DNA of 64,000 nucleotides from Elysia crispata (taxonomy: Eukaryota; Mollusca; Gastropoda; Plakobranchidae): NCBI GenBank assembly GCA_033675545.1, contig JAWDGP010004628.1, forward strand, positions 370,001 to 434,000, in the 5' to 3' direction. Shown here in pieces: positions 14,268-28,738 of this stretch; position 1 is the first letter of the stretch, and every line of letters starts with the position of its first letter. Under the pieces are notes generated by a model. That model did not search any database. It was not told the origin of the DNA and was given only the letters and a program-made list of their open reading frames with translations. A program made the translations under genes and the position numbers.

Positions 14268-14269
<2 letters not shown>
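13886..14269. other. Non-coding DNA, no gene seen
   Basis: AT-rich with several short A and T homopolymers and two AGATCT palindromes. Nothing gene-like. Confidence 0.5.

Positions 14270-14328
<59 letters not shown>
14270..14328. repeat. (GA)n microsatellite
   Basis: About 58 bp of pure GA followed by a G-rich end. Confidence 0.97.
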
Positions 14329-14330
<2 letters not shown>

Positions 14331-15772
14331 GGGGTTTGGTAGATGAAGCGCTATAGAGAGGAGAAAGAAAGAGAACAAATACGCAGATAAGAAAGAGGGC
14401 TTAAGGAGAAATGTAAATATATCACCTGCAGACATTACTGATAAGCAAGGTAAGAAAAGCGATGACTGTAGGCGTAGAGCAATTATAAATCAAGAGAGTT
14501 GCAGAAGGATGTAAGTAATGTAGTAATGTTGAGGACGAGTCGTTTCTATCTCGATATCAGAGCGAGTAATTCAGCCAACAGCTCGGCTCAGTTTCATCAC
14601 ATTGTAACTCAGCCGCTGCCATTAATCTGGTCATAATCACACCCTTCTCGCTGCCTGTCTACATCTCTGCTCACCCCGAATTGCGCAAACAGCTAATGTT
14701 TAGCTCGCATGCAATGCTGAGATGTGTTCACCATCTGGTCGGAACGCTACCCAACCTCCACACCTCTCCAGAGATCGGGTGCATGACGGGATTTCTTGAG
14801 ATTCCTGGCGAGCCTTGAGCGAATGTTAGAGCCTCGGTTAGTTGAGAGTGGACTGACGGCTTGAATTGGAACGAACTGAGGCGAACCCTCGAGGTCTGAG
14901 CATCACTTATCTGGGCTTCAGTAATGAGCGATGATATCCATGCCCTTGCTCTAGTCTCACTTATCATTCTCACAGATTGGCGAGCTTTTTGCTATTATGT
15001 TGCTATTATCGCGGCCTTAAACCGTTACAGCAATCAAATGAAACTGATGCTTAGAAAGCCAGGTAGTAATGTGTGATGCATATGCAGCAAAATTTTAGGC
15101 GATGCAAGAAATATTTATTATGTCTTTGATCTTATCTCTAAAGTAATAATACCAGTTTTCCGCTCTTTTTATTGATTTCCACTAAAGCATTCGAGTGAAG
15201 ATCCAAAATCTCATCACTTGTACGTGTCCTTCACTTGTAAAAGAACATAGCACATTATTTCTATTTTTGTAATTTCTCCTTCCCCCAATAATAAAGATGT
15301 CCCCCATAATATACAAATTCAGTGATACTCGAAGACAGATGTTCTCTTTTAGATACCCTCACCCCCTCTTACTCCTAAAAAATAGTTATGCCAGTCCAAG
15401 ATGCCAGCAAGGACTTTGTCCGGTGAGGGCACTGAGAAATGGTACTTGAACTCGAACCCCAACAGTTGCCCGCCATACATCATGTCTGCTGATGGGCAGA
15501 GGAAGGTCCAGACAAGTAATTGTGTATGGTGGTCAAAACTACATCTGGCCTACCTCAGAAAATGTTTCTGTTGTGTTGAAGGAAAAAAAATCACGGCAAA
15601 AAGTAAGGTGGTTTTGTTGTAGGGGTGAGTAATAGGACCTAAGAACAGGCGCTGTGAGGTCTTCTAAGAGCGTAGAACACTACAGCTGTCTGTTAACCTG
15701 GTGACGTCAAGGAACAGAGGCCCAGACTGGGGTAAGTTGCCTGAAATAACCAGATCAACCGGCTTCAAAGTG
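14329..15772. other. Non-coding DNA with a GC-richer block
   Basis: The part at about 14560-14960 is GC-richer and complex, without a recognisable domain in any frame. The part at about 15390-15620 has a 73-codon open frame (15401-15622, plus) that I cannot assign. No RNA gene is seen. Confidence 0.4.
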
Positions 15773-16045
15773 TTAAACAAGCCTTTGGAGATAACAATTA
15801 GTACAAATATTCTGAGACAAATCTGGAAATATATCATGGCTTTCATTTTCGTTTAGATACCCCTTGAAGGAGATTCGGACTGCATTTTGTAAAATAATAT
15901 CCCTTGGACAGACAGAGAATAACTTGGTTAGCTGGTTAACTCTGAATGACGCCTCACCTTGCTGTGCAGTTACAGCAATCTTGTAAACAGCTCTGCTTGT
16001 GGCACTAGTAACAAATAAGCATAATATTTGAATGACTGATTTCAT
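15773..16045 (-). CDS. Weak candidate ORF for a small secreted protein
   Basis: An ATG at 16045 opens a 90-codon frame ending at 15773. I do not recognise the product. The first 18 or so residues look like a signal peptide: Met-Lys, then a hydrophobic core ILCLFV, then small residues TSATSRA as a possible cleavage region. The rest is a mixed, non-repetitive chain with three to four cysteines. A TATA-like word (GTATATAG) lies about 35 bp upstream, which is too close to the ATG for a normal 5' UTR. No intron borders, homologue or neighbouring gene supports it, so chance is the likelier explanation. Confidence 0.15.
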   Translation of the reverse strand: MKSVIQILCLFVTSATSRAVYKIAVTAQQGEASFRVNQLTKLFSVCPRDIILQNAVRISFKGYLNENESHDIFPDLSQNICTNCYLQRLV

Positions 16046-16579
16046 AACACTGCTTAGGCTCACTGGGCATTCTTGGCTATATACATCTTACTCGAAAAAC
16101 AGAGCAAGATTTTCAAAGCGCTTCACAAACCTGTTGACAGAGCAACACTATTTTGCGCTAACAGTGATTGTACACTCTGGGAAACCTGAACTGACATTCA
16201 CGATGACATAACATACAAGTTGTAAATTAAAAAAAAAAAAACGATGGCAATGATTAATATATTTCTACACCCTATGATGTGATGTTTTGAAGTAGACACA
16301 ACTGCATCATGTTGGTTGATCATGGTCAGAGCGCCACGCGGCGTGTCGACATGATGAATACCTCTTGTGTCTTCTGCTCTTCAGCTCGATCTAGAGAACA
16401 AGCGTCCCTTGGGGGGTTGGGAGAGGGAGAACGACAGACGGATAGAAAGATAGAGACCTAGAAAGATAGAATGAAGAAAAAAATAGAAAGATAAGGCAAC
16501 GTTGCAGAGGAAGAGTTTAAAGAATTGGAGAAGGCGAAAGAAAGACCAAGCTAGAGGATAAGGGTAAATAGAAAAGAGG

Positions 16580-16582
<3 letters not shown>
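16046..16582. other. Non-coding DNA, no gene seen
   Basis: Mixed DNA becoming purine-rich on the plus strand toward the next array. No gene is recognised. Confidence 0.5.

Positions 16583-16634
<52 letters not shown>
16583..16634. repeat. (AG)n microsatellite
   Basis: About 26 pure AG units inside a longer purine-rich segment (16400-16680). Confidence 0.97.
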
Positions 16635-16638
<4 letters not shown>

Positions 16639-16968
16639 AGAGGATAGAATGAAGAAGAAGAGAAGCATTCTTTTGCTCTCCATTTAAGAGAAAAACAAGC
16701 CTACAGAAAACGGGTGAACAAAGGTTTCAACAAAAACAGCTAGCGAGATAAAACTTCTTAATTTCCGCGTCATCAGTGGCTGCTGACCCAATAAATGAGG
16801 ATGTATAGGTTGTGTCAGGACAGCTGTCTGTCTGTCGAGCTGCTGTGAGACCTGCCTGGAAGCTGAAGATTACGGCCTGGAAGATGCTTGGGGCCGCTGG
16901 GAAAACTAATCTTGGTTTACGAGCTGCTTGAGTTGAGGAAAGTGATCAGTTCCTTCCATACCTGACGC

Positions 16969-17129
<161 letters not shown>

Positions 17130-19626
17130 GCCTGTTTCTTCCTGATCTCCCTCTTACAATTAGTCGTTGTCCACGCCACCTCTTTCCTTTTCTCACTGTT
17201 TACTTCTTGATAATCCTTTTTGTACCTCCTTGCGATGTTTCATGCTTTCCTATCTTTTATTTTAAATAGTTTTTTACCCTCAGCAAGCTGATTACCTCAA
17301 CTTATATCAATGTAATGTGCGAGCAAACGTTGAGGTCCGTCGAAAGTTTCTGTAGATCAGTCGATACTAGATCTGGGCGCCAACTCAGTTTTCTTTTTTT
17401 TTTTTTTTTAAGTTGTAATATGGGTTAAATCATTGACTAGATCTAGACTGAAACCTCTACATGATTTAGAACTTCCCATATTTCTATCGTTTTATCAGGG
17501 CTCGTGGAGACATTGTTTTAGTCGTTTGGAATATTTCAAAATGCATTTCTAAATCTTTCTTTTTTTTTTTTTTGTTTCTTATTTGATGTAGCCGTCTCAC
17601 AACACGGTGATCTCAGGTTTTTTTTTTTACATAACTTGAGATTAAGTTGCCTCAGGAAGGGTTCAACAGAAAAGATGTAGCCCTGAATTTACTTACTGAC
17701 ATTGTGGGACTTGAAAGAGCGAAAAAGATGCTTGTGAAAACGAGGGTGGATTCTCCAACCCCACAGCCACCGGCAGACCTTTAGCCCTCTATTCAAGATA
17801 ATGTAAGATTCCATGAATAGGAGCATCTGAAACCTCCAAGCTTTATGATTCTTGACAGTTTAGTTAAATGGTCAAATAAAAAGTCAGCCAGTTTGAATCT
17901 CAAGTGAGTTTGTTTCCTTGCAGAATATCACACGTACAAAAAAAAAAAAAAAAACCTAACCAATTTTATGGGAAGAACAAATGAATATTGATTAGCACTG
18001 GTCGATAATCAGGCAAATCGAGAAGCCGCTATTTTATATTTGATGATTTTTTTTTCTTTGGTCTTTTCAGCTATAATTGTGCTGATTGGCATGTTTTTCA
18101 TATTTTGCTCGATAAAAAATTAATATATTTTTAGTCTATTTTGGTTGACTATGACGTTCTTTTTTATATAGATAAACATCTACATTTAGATCTATACCTT
18201 AAAGTCTTGGTTAGTTTAAGCTTGAAAAAAAAAAGAAGAGGAGAGGTAACTGTTTGCAGAGTCACACTTGCACGATTGTGATAAAGGTAAAAAAAGGATA
18301 AACGGATTTTACAGAAAGTTTGTTTCGTTTTCTCTATCAGCATAACTTTTGACAAACTGCATAACTTCTGGTAGAGAGCGGGACAGCACCTGATAAGTTG
18401 GTCGAGTGTGTCCTTCAGTGTGTGTGTATATATGTGCTAGACAGTGCTGAGGGTGGTGGATGGGTGAAGCTAACCAATGTATCTTGAAGTAAATGTTATT
18501 CTGACAAATTGATCCAGTTTTATCGCCGATCGGCTTGTCGTTGCGCTCTTACTCACAAGGACAAGTCAAAGCGCGCCAGACGTTTTTTCTTTTTCTTTTT
18601 TTCTCGCTTTGTTCGATTCTAGCTCTATCTGCTGGGTCGTCGGCTGGATCGTTTGCTTGTCATCGCCGTGATCTCACCCGTGTGACAGACGAGCTAGGTA
18701 AAATGGAGTCGACAAGGCTATTAGTAGGTGAATTTACACAGGAATCTAACCGGATCAACGCTTCATGATTTATGGTTTAGTGTAGATTTATTACACCGTA
18801 AGACAAGAAACTTTTTTCTCCTTCTGACAAAGTAACAGGAAAGGGCACCGAGCTCTCGATGGTCCATAAAAACAGAAACATTTTAGTTCGTTTTTCTGAT
18901 GTTTCTTTGATAATGTTTCTTTTGTTTTGATTTCTGGGAGTGGTCTATGACCCTGCTGCAGTAATGCAGCTAAGGGAAAGAGTTTAAAAAAAATGATCGA
19001 CATAAGATTGACCCAGACATAGAGAGAGGGGCAGACTAATACCATCTCCAGGTCAAATACGACCAAAAAAAAAAGGGATAAAAATAAATACGGCCATCAG
19101 AACGTGAAAGCATAAGAAATGTCACAGATGACCGACGGGGCAGTTTTTAACGTGTTTTTTGTTTAGGTCTGAGCTGTACTAACCAGCTTGTGTATTGCCC
19201 CTTTGGGTGGTGACTAGGTCAAGACCTCACCAGTTCACTTTCACAAAATCAACACTTTGACAAATGTCTTGTATTTAAATTAACATCATTCAAGAGTCAT
19301 TTAAACAATCTCTTCCTGATTTTTTTTCATCAGATACAACTAGAAACGCGAGTGCCGAATTGGCAAAATTAAAACCAAATAGGCTAGGCAAAGCTATTGC
19401 GTTAACATTTTTTTTCGTGGTGACCATGCGTTCCTTGTGGTCACAGAACGATTGAAATCTTTAATCTTTTATAAAACTATTAGAAGGTGGTTCCTAGAAG
19501 ACCTCTTGATTCAAGATATTCGAAAATGAGCAATAACATTTCAGAGAGTGAGAGATACGAAGAGACGAGAAGGCACAAAGACAGAAAGAGGAAGGGAAAT
19601 TTAAAGTTAGACACAGAGAAAGACTG

Positions 19627-19629
<3 letters not shown>
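17130..19629. other. Non-coding DNA, no gene seen
   Basis: AT-rich sequence with many poly(T) and poly(A) runs (about 17393-17410, 17559-17573, 17938-17954) and several AGATCT palindromes. A GC-richer patch at about 18525-18760 has an open frame with a hydrophobic stretch but no recognisable domain. Confidence 0.5.

Positions 19630-19702
<73 letters not shown>
19630..19702. repeat. (AG)n microsatellite
   Basis: About 36 pure AG units. A GACACAGA-type lead-in lies on the 5' side. Confidence 0.98.
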
Positions 19703-19706
<4 letters not shown>

Positions 19707-20477
19707 TTCAAAGAAGCAGACTTTGTCTGATAAGCCATGACCTGAGATATGTCAAAAGGTCACTTCCAGCAAGGGCCAATCTCTCTGTGACATCCACACT
19801 TCTTGGATAACATTTACGATCAAGCTAAGTGATGATCGCGAGCTGAAAATGGTCGCAAGGGATATGGACAATGGTCAAAGCAGTCTACACAGTGTCCCAT
19901 CCCAAGCTGACCACGGCAGGCCATCTTATCCTGTCTGATGCCGTTATCTGCTGAGCTAATCCAAGCTGCGCCACACATACAGGTCTCGTTGACATATCAA
20001 GTTAGCCGACCTTGACAGAGCTATTTGGTTTGCTCTGCTTCTGCGTATGGTGTATGGCTGAAGGAGCTGTATCGCTTTAAGTGTAGATTTAACAGGTAAA
20101 GACGCATTGTGCAACTTTGTTACGCTAGGAAATTACAAGAGTTCCTCTGTTATTGATGATTGTAATGGACGATCAAGTCTTACTGAAATTTGAATGAATC
20201 TACGGAATTGAAATTGGTGTGACAATTATAAGAGATCAATGTAACGCGTGGTTTCTACTTGTGACTATATACATTTTTCTCAATCAGAATGGGAAAACGC
20301 CTAAGTTTCTCAGTTACTGAATGTGAATGCTGTGGTGACTAAGATGTAGGACCCAATATTAAACAAAGGACTTGTCGTGTAGAAAGTCACTTTGCGATTC
20401 TTTCATATATTTGTGATATCCACGGCTGTAATTCATGTTCTCCGAACCCTCACCACTGGACACGGGCAGGCGCGGCC
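19703..20477. other. Non-coding DNA, no gene seen
   Basis: The part at about 19740-20040 is GC-richer and complex, a possible regulatory block. No protein or RNA gene is recognised. Confidence 0.45.
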
Positions 20478-20600
20478 GTGAGGCCAGTCTGTTCACTTAT
20501 CTCGTCAGGCGTCAAACACCTAGATGTGAGTTCAAGACCTGGTCACGTCCTCCCCTGAGGTGGACCAGGTCCCAGATCTGGCTTTCACTAGTCGAGACAC
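20478..20600 (+). repeat. Possible degenerate tRNA-derived SINE head
   Basis: GAGTTCAAGACC at 20528-20539 resembles a Pol III B box, and a diverged A-box-like TGAGGCCAGTCTG lies about 40 bp before it (20479-20491). The sequence around it is GC-richer than its flanks. The A box is poor, so the call is tentative. Confidence 0.3.
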
Positions 20601-22763
<2,163 letters not shown>

Positions 22764-22989
22764 TGAGTTTCATCCGATGTATCTGTTGCATGTTTCTTTG
22801 CTCTTTTTAAAAACATGTCGTGGATTTCAGCTCGATTTTATTTATTAGTTAAGAAAATATGACCGCACTGAGAAGAGAAAACTTTTTCCACTAACTCCAT
22901 ATGATGGGCTTACTTCTTATTCTGTCAACTTACCTCTGCCTCTCTTCGATATAATTCTTCAGTCTCTTCCCTCTCCATCTCCAAGTGAA

Positions 22990-22992
<3 letters not shown>

Positions 22993-23075
<83 letters not shown>
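22993..23075. repeat. (TC)n microsatellite
   Basis: About 41 pure TC units. Confidence 0.98.
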
Positions 23076-23079
<4 letters not shown>

Positions 23080-23419
23080 ACTTTGCTAAAATCATCTGGC
23101 ACGACCTCTGAGATTTTTCGACAATCGCCTGATAGTGACCTCATTGACGTCCTAGTCATGAGCTGCCAGTCAAAGGGAAGTCACTCCAGTCGACAAAACT
23201 TCACACGTCTGCCACATCACAGGTGCGAAACGCCCGCTGAGGGTGACAGGGCAGTAGGTGTACTTGGAAGGTTCCAATCAAAATGGGTCTGCAGGTTGAA
23301 ACAAACGACAGCAAGCATGTTTTTCATATAACGCCCATGTTGGGAATGCCACAAGAAGAGTGTTGAAATTTTCGAGCTGTGCGATGCTCCATGTAACAGG
23401 GGGAACGTCGGCGTCTTAC

Positions 23420-23588
23420 CAAATCTCTTATCATCTAGTTTCGTAATCACACATGGCGGACCATTTTTTACCTTTCTGTCATGCTGTACGACATATCTGA
23501 CACGTGACCCAATATGACTGTCCTCTGGTCGCAGAAGAGAGGTCATAAAGAACGTTGCAAGAGAGAACAACTTGAATTGTGTTTTCAT
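23420..23588 (-). CDS. Weak candidate first exon of a secreted protein
   Basis: An ATG at 23588 opens a frame beginning MKTQFKLFSLATFFMTSL, which resembles a signal peptide. The chain continues through a basic region with two cysteine-poor segments. The frame passes a strong donor (GTAAGA) whose exon edge would be 23420, giving 56 codons plus one base. The frame itself stays open to 23217. No following exon, homologue or domain was found, and the sequence lies in otherwise non-coding DNA. It could equally be chance. Confidence 0.12.
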
Positions 23589-24643
23589 ATTGATGCAACT
23601 CGTCTGTGTACGTTATTCAAGCCACACCTTACAAAAGGTGCGTTTGTTTTAACCGAATGTCGTACTCCTTTGAAACAGACATGAGTCAATGTATATGGTT
23701 TATAAGAACGTTAGGCCTGCTTCTCGCAAGGAATAGATGTTTTCAATTCTTCTTTCAATATTCTTGGCATTTCTACCGACATTGAGAACCACATTCGGAC
23801 CTGGAAACGGCAAGCTGTCCCAACAGAAGGATCGTTACAAATTATTACTTTATTTTCTTGTTGTCTATGTTATCATTAATTTTTGGCATCTTTAGTTTTT
23901 ACACTGAAAAGACTGGTCAAGAAGTGAATTAACGAATACAAGTTGTTACACATGAGAATCTTTTCCGAAAAAAAAAAATTAAATTAGCTCTGCTATAATA
24001 TTAATCATGGCAGGGATTGACTTTTTTTTATCTTAACTGTAATCACTCGAAATGATGGAAGTAAGCAACAGAGATACATCACTTGTAATGCCCAGGGAAG
24101 ACGGTGGATTATTTCAATATTCTACAGTTCTTATGGAGCCGGTACGTCATAAAACAGCAAAAACTCGCCCGCTTCCGGTTAGAGGACCCCAATAAGTGCA
24201 GCGCGAGACCTACATTAATGGCAATCCACGAAACTCATAGAGAAATAAGCTACAATAATTAGGAACGAAAAAAAGAAGGCCTAAGTACGGAATTTCCAGG
24301 CATGTACGAGGGACCTTGGTTGATCTTCAACACTCAGGACAAAATGTCTAGTACCATCATCACTTATCAAATACCTCAGCCTTTTTATAGAGCTCTGAGA
24401 ATGAGGAAAAGGTGACAGTATCAAGTTTCTAAGTAAGTTTGCAAACTGGCCTTGATGTGCCCAACCGCAATTTGTATGAAGATGTGAAGAATTTGCCTGG
24501 GCGTTAAAACAAGCTGTCAATACGCTTTCTACAGACGTCCAGTGTGAGGAGATTTCAGGATCCATTTTAATCTTTCTCTCCCCTTATTTTTGCATTGGCC
24601 ACCCTCAACAACTGTCCACAAGAGGCTTGGAATTTGATGCTTG
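23589..24643. other. Non-coding DNA, no gene seen
   Basis: A 94-codon minus frame (24281-24565) starts at an ATG but has no recognisable domain or splice context. Confidence 0.45.
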
Positions 24644-24672
24644 TGATGATGATGATGATGATGATGATGATG
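24644..24672. repeat. (GAT)n microsatellite
   Basis: About ten GAT units. Confidence 0.95.
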
Positions 24673-26426
24673 ACTATGATTTTCCTGATGATTACTTTCA
24701 CGTGCATGTCTTTGATTCCAGTTTGCACCCAGCGGCTCCCCGGGAGACCCACAGCCCACACAACACGATAAACACTTTTATTTATTAGGGCTATCAAGAG
24801 GCTCTACATGCTTTCTCCCATAACCAGCGTCTCACTCACGCTTCTACATACTTCTTGCTCTCTTTCTCCTTCCAATTCGCTCTCTCTCTCTCTCCCTCTC
24901 TCTTACCCTATGTTCCCATCAGCCACACTCCCTGTTAATCACTCATCACAAAACATCAATTCTGACTGAGCCTTTCATCTTGACAAGCTTCTCTTATTTC
25001 AGCCCGCTCGCTCTTCACCGCTGCTACCAGCGCCTCGCACGAAGCGATTGCTGTCGACACTTGGTCTGAGATGTAAGCCATAAACACTTACCACCCGTGA
25101 ACAAACTCACCTCTCCTCGACCAGTCCGAAGATGGACAACCTCTCTCAACTCCAAAGAGTAGCGGTCTTTAGAAAATCACGCCCGGAATCTGAGGCTCAG
25201 AGAGAAGTGAAATCAGTAAAACCTGAATGAAATCTAACGCAAACTGATGGCCTATATTAGATATCCAAGCTTCACGGGTATTAGTATCGTATTGACAAAA
25301 TATGTTTCTAAACTGAGCAAAACCAGGCTACTGCTGACAGGCAGCAGGGGGACAATAACAAAGCTCAAGTTTTACAGACCTGTTTGACCAGCGTTTCTAA
25401 TAAAGTTGCTGGGCTATATACTAGTATTCAAATCCTGCGCTGAACCTAGTCTATACCTTTTCATTCATTTTTTTGAACTAATATAATAGAACCGAAAAAA
25501 AAATATATACTTTATTCAAACATGTTTTGGTTTTTCATGTAGTACGGCCCAAGTTTGAGTTTGAAAATCCGAGATGCCCTACTAATATCATACTTTCTTA
25601 GATTTTTTCAGTTTGCGGTTTTACCTTATCTAAACGACTTACTCCTCCGAATGGCCCTTTTTGATAATTATCTAAAACGTCCAACTGTACACTCCACTGG
25701 AGAAATCGTCACCACTTTCAGATAAAGCGTTGAATGAACCGTCTCGTTAAAACTAAGGCGAATCGATATTGATCAAGATTCAAGAATTTAATGTACCTTA
25801 TATCGATCCACCATGTTCTGACAATCTGTGCTGCATGCGCTCATAAAAGAAACCCTACACAAACCATGTGCCTATTTCCATATGCAATTGTAGGTCTTGT
25901 GAGTTTGAAATAAGCAACAGAAAAATATTTTTCCTACATTCATGGCATGGACTCGATATGGATTTTAGCTCTGGCATGGGGAGAATCCATTGAGTGGGAT
26001 CAACATTAACGCCATCTGCACGATATTATGAGTGACCGATACCCGGTTTTTTGTCTCAACTGCAGCTGAAGTCTCCCAATAGTCAACATTGTTCACTAAT
26101 CTCATGGCCTTTAGATAACTGGCCCGAACTGGCCAGGATTAGTCTCAGCTCTTATACACCCAGCTAGTCCGTTTCAGATACCGGAACAAGAAATGACCAA
26201 TGTCTTAAAATTGATGATGTTGTCTTGCATTGTTTTGGTTGACAGATTAAAAAAAAAGTTTGATGTATAATATTCATCAAAATTAAATTTACTGAATGAT
26301 TCTGCTGTCTTTTCAATTTACTTTTAAATGAAACTTTCTGCTTTTTCTCAGCGCTTGGTGAGAAGTTATAAATGTACATAATAATTTTTATGTTCTATGA
26401 AGTTAGGTTGAGAAGCTGAAAAAGCA
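24673..26426. other. Non-coding DNA, no gene seen
   Basis: GC-richer and complex up to about 25200, AT-rich after that. A short CT-rich stretch lies at about 24870-24903. No gene is recognised. Confidence 0.5.
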
Positions 26427-26588
<162 letters not shown>

Positions 26589-26786
26589 TAAAAACATTAA
26601 AAAAAGTAATATGTTTCTTCATGATGTAAAAGCTGCATTCATCATCAAAAATGCGTCTATGCGTCTATTCAGGTTTATGCTAAGTTGCTCAAAAGCCACT
26701 GTTTCTTCATTCCTTAAGTCTTTGAAGTAATGACTGGGAAGAATGACACAGCAGTGATCACACTCTTCATGTCTTAAAAGAGATAA

Positions 26787-26787
<1 letters not shown>

Positions 26788-26863
<76 letters not shown>
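26788..26863. repeat. (AG)n microsatellite
   Basis: About 38 pure AG units with an ACAGACAG tail on the right. Confidence 0.98.
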
Positions 26864-27505
<642 letters not shown>

Positions 27506-27844
27506 AAGATACAAATTGCAACTTTCATTAGAGGCATAGCTACAGGATCAGCATCTCAAATAGCAAATATCACATTTTATTTCTACTGGAAACAGAGGAG
27601 TTAGGAGATTAATTATTTGAACCATTATCACATTCTATGTAAAGTTAAAGAGTAAACTATTCATATTAATTCTGTGTGTCAATGGCGGTGAGGCAGAAAT
27701 AACAATAAGATAATTCATTCGATAAATCCACCATTATAGGACAATAATTTGTTGATAATATGATTAAGATGATGAGTTTGATGACGTTAATGGAAATAAA
27801 AAAAGTATGGTGATGTTAACGAGGAGGATTAGGGTAGGAGTAAG

Positions 27845-27845
<1 letters not shown>
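27506..27845. other. Non-coding DNA, no gene seen
   Basis: AT-rich, nothing recognisable. Confidence 0.5.
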
Positions 27846-27900
<55 letters not shown>

Positions 27901-27919
27901 GAGGAGGAGGAGGAGGAGG
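27846..27919. repeat. Compound (GA)n-(GGA)n microsatellite
   Basis: About 26 GA units followed by about eight GGA/GAG triplets. Confidence 0.97.
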
Positions 27920-28377
27920 GAAGAAAAGAATCCTGCGCATGACTTAATTTTTAAAGTCCACTGCAGTTTTCTTCCGGCATAAGTATTTTAGAGAGACTAA
28001 GTTTCTAGGCTAGGAAACATCAAGTTTAGAAATACTGGTAAGTTTTCTCTATCACCTCTTTACAATCCCACACTCTTGTAAGGAGTTGAGCTTGTGACTG
28101 CCCAACACTGCCTACGTGGTTTTTTTTTATCTTTTCTTTGTTTGCTCGACAAACTTGTATTTGATAATTGTCTAATCACATTAAACTACAACAAAAGAAA
28201 AATCATGTAGCTCTCCTGTGATTTTCATCGCCATTTCCATTTCAGATCTCAACTCTTTCTGTGCCTATGTTTCCACATTTAAGACCTGAGGAGAAACATT
28301 TACCCTTTCTTTGAATATTTCTCTCCCAATCCATCCTCTCCGTTTTTTTTGCTCTCCCTACATGACAAAAATATTTA
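27920..28377. other. Non-coding DNA, no gene seen
   Basis: No recognisable feature. Confidence 0.5.
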
Positions 28378-28418
28378 CCCCCCCCCCCCCCCCCCCAAAA
28401 AAAAAAAAAAAAAAAAAA
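28378..28418. repeat. poly(C)19-poly(A)22 homopolymer junction
   Basis: Nineteen C are followed directly by 22 A. On the minus strand this reads T22-G19, the same arrangement as the T/G junctions at 41496 and 47389. Confidence 0.95.
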
Positions 28419-28634
28419 TCGAGCTTTATCGTAAATGGTTCGTCTTACATTTAACATTATAAATTTTTTTTCCTTTCCTTTTTTTTTAAATCTGTCTCTC
28501 TCATTGCTTGATTCTTGTAGAAAAATTGAGAAAAACGTTATCGTCTCGCCGCACGCATAGGATAATTATGATCTTAAAGTTGGTCAACAGAAACAAATAC
28601 TTGTAGGTTAAATACAATAAGAAGGGTACATTGA

Positions 28635-28672
28635 CCCCCCCCCCCATCCCAAGCTCACCTTTCCCCTCCCCT

Positions 28673-28737
<65 letters not shown>

Positions 28738-28738
28738 A
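28635..28738. repeat. C-rich run and (TC)n microsatellite
   Basis: Eleven C at 28635-28645, a C/T-rich bridge, then TC repeat at 28677-28738 with TTTC breaks. Confidence 0.95.
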
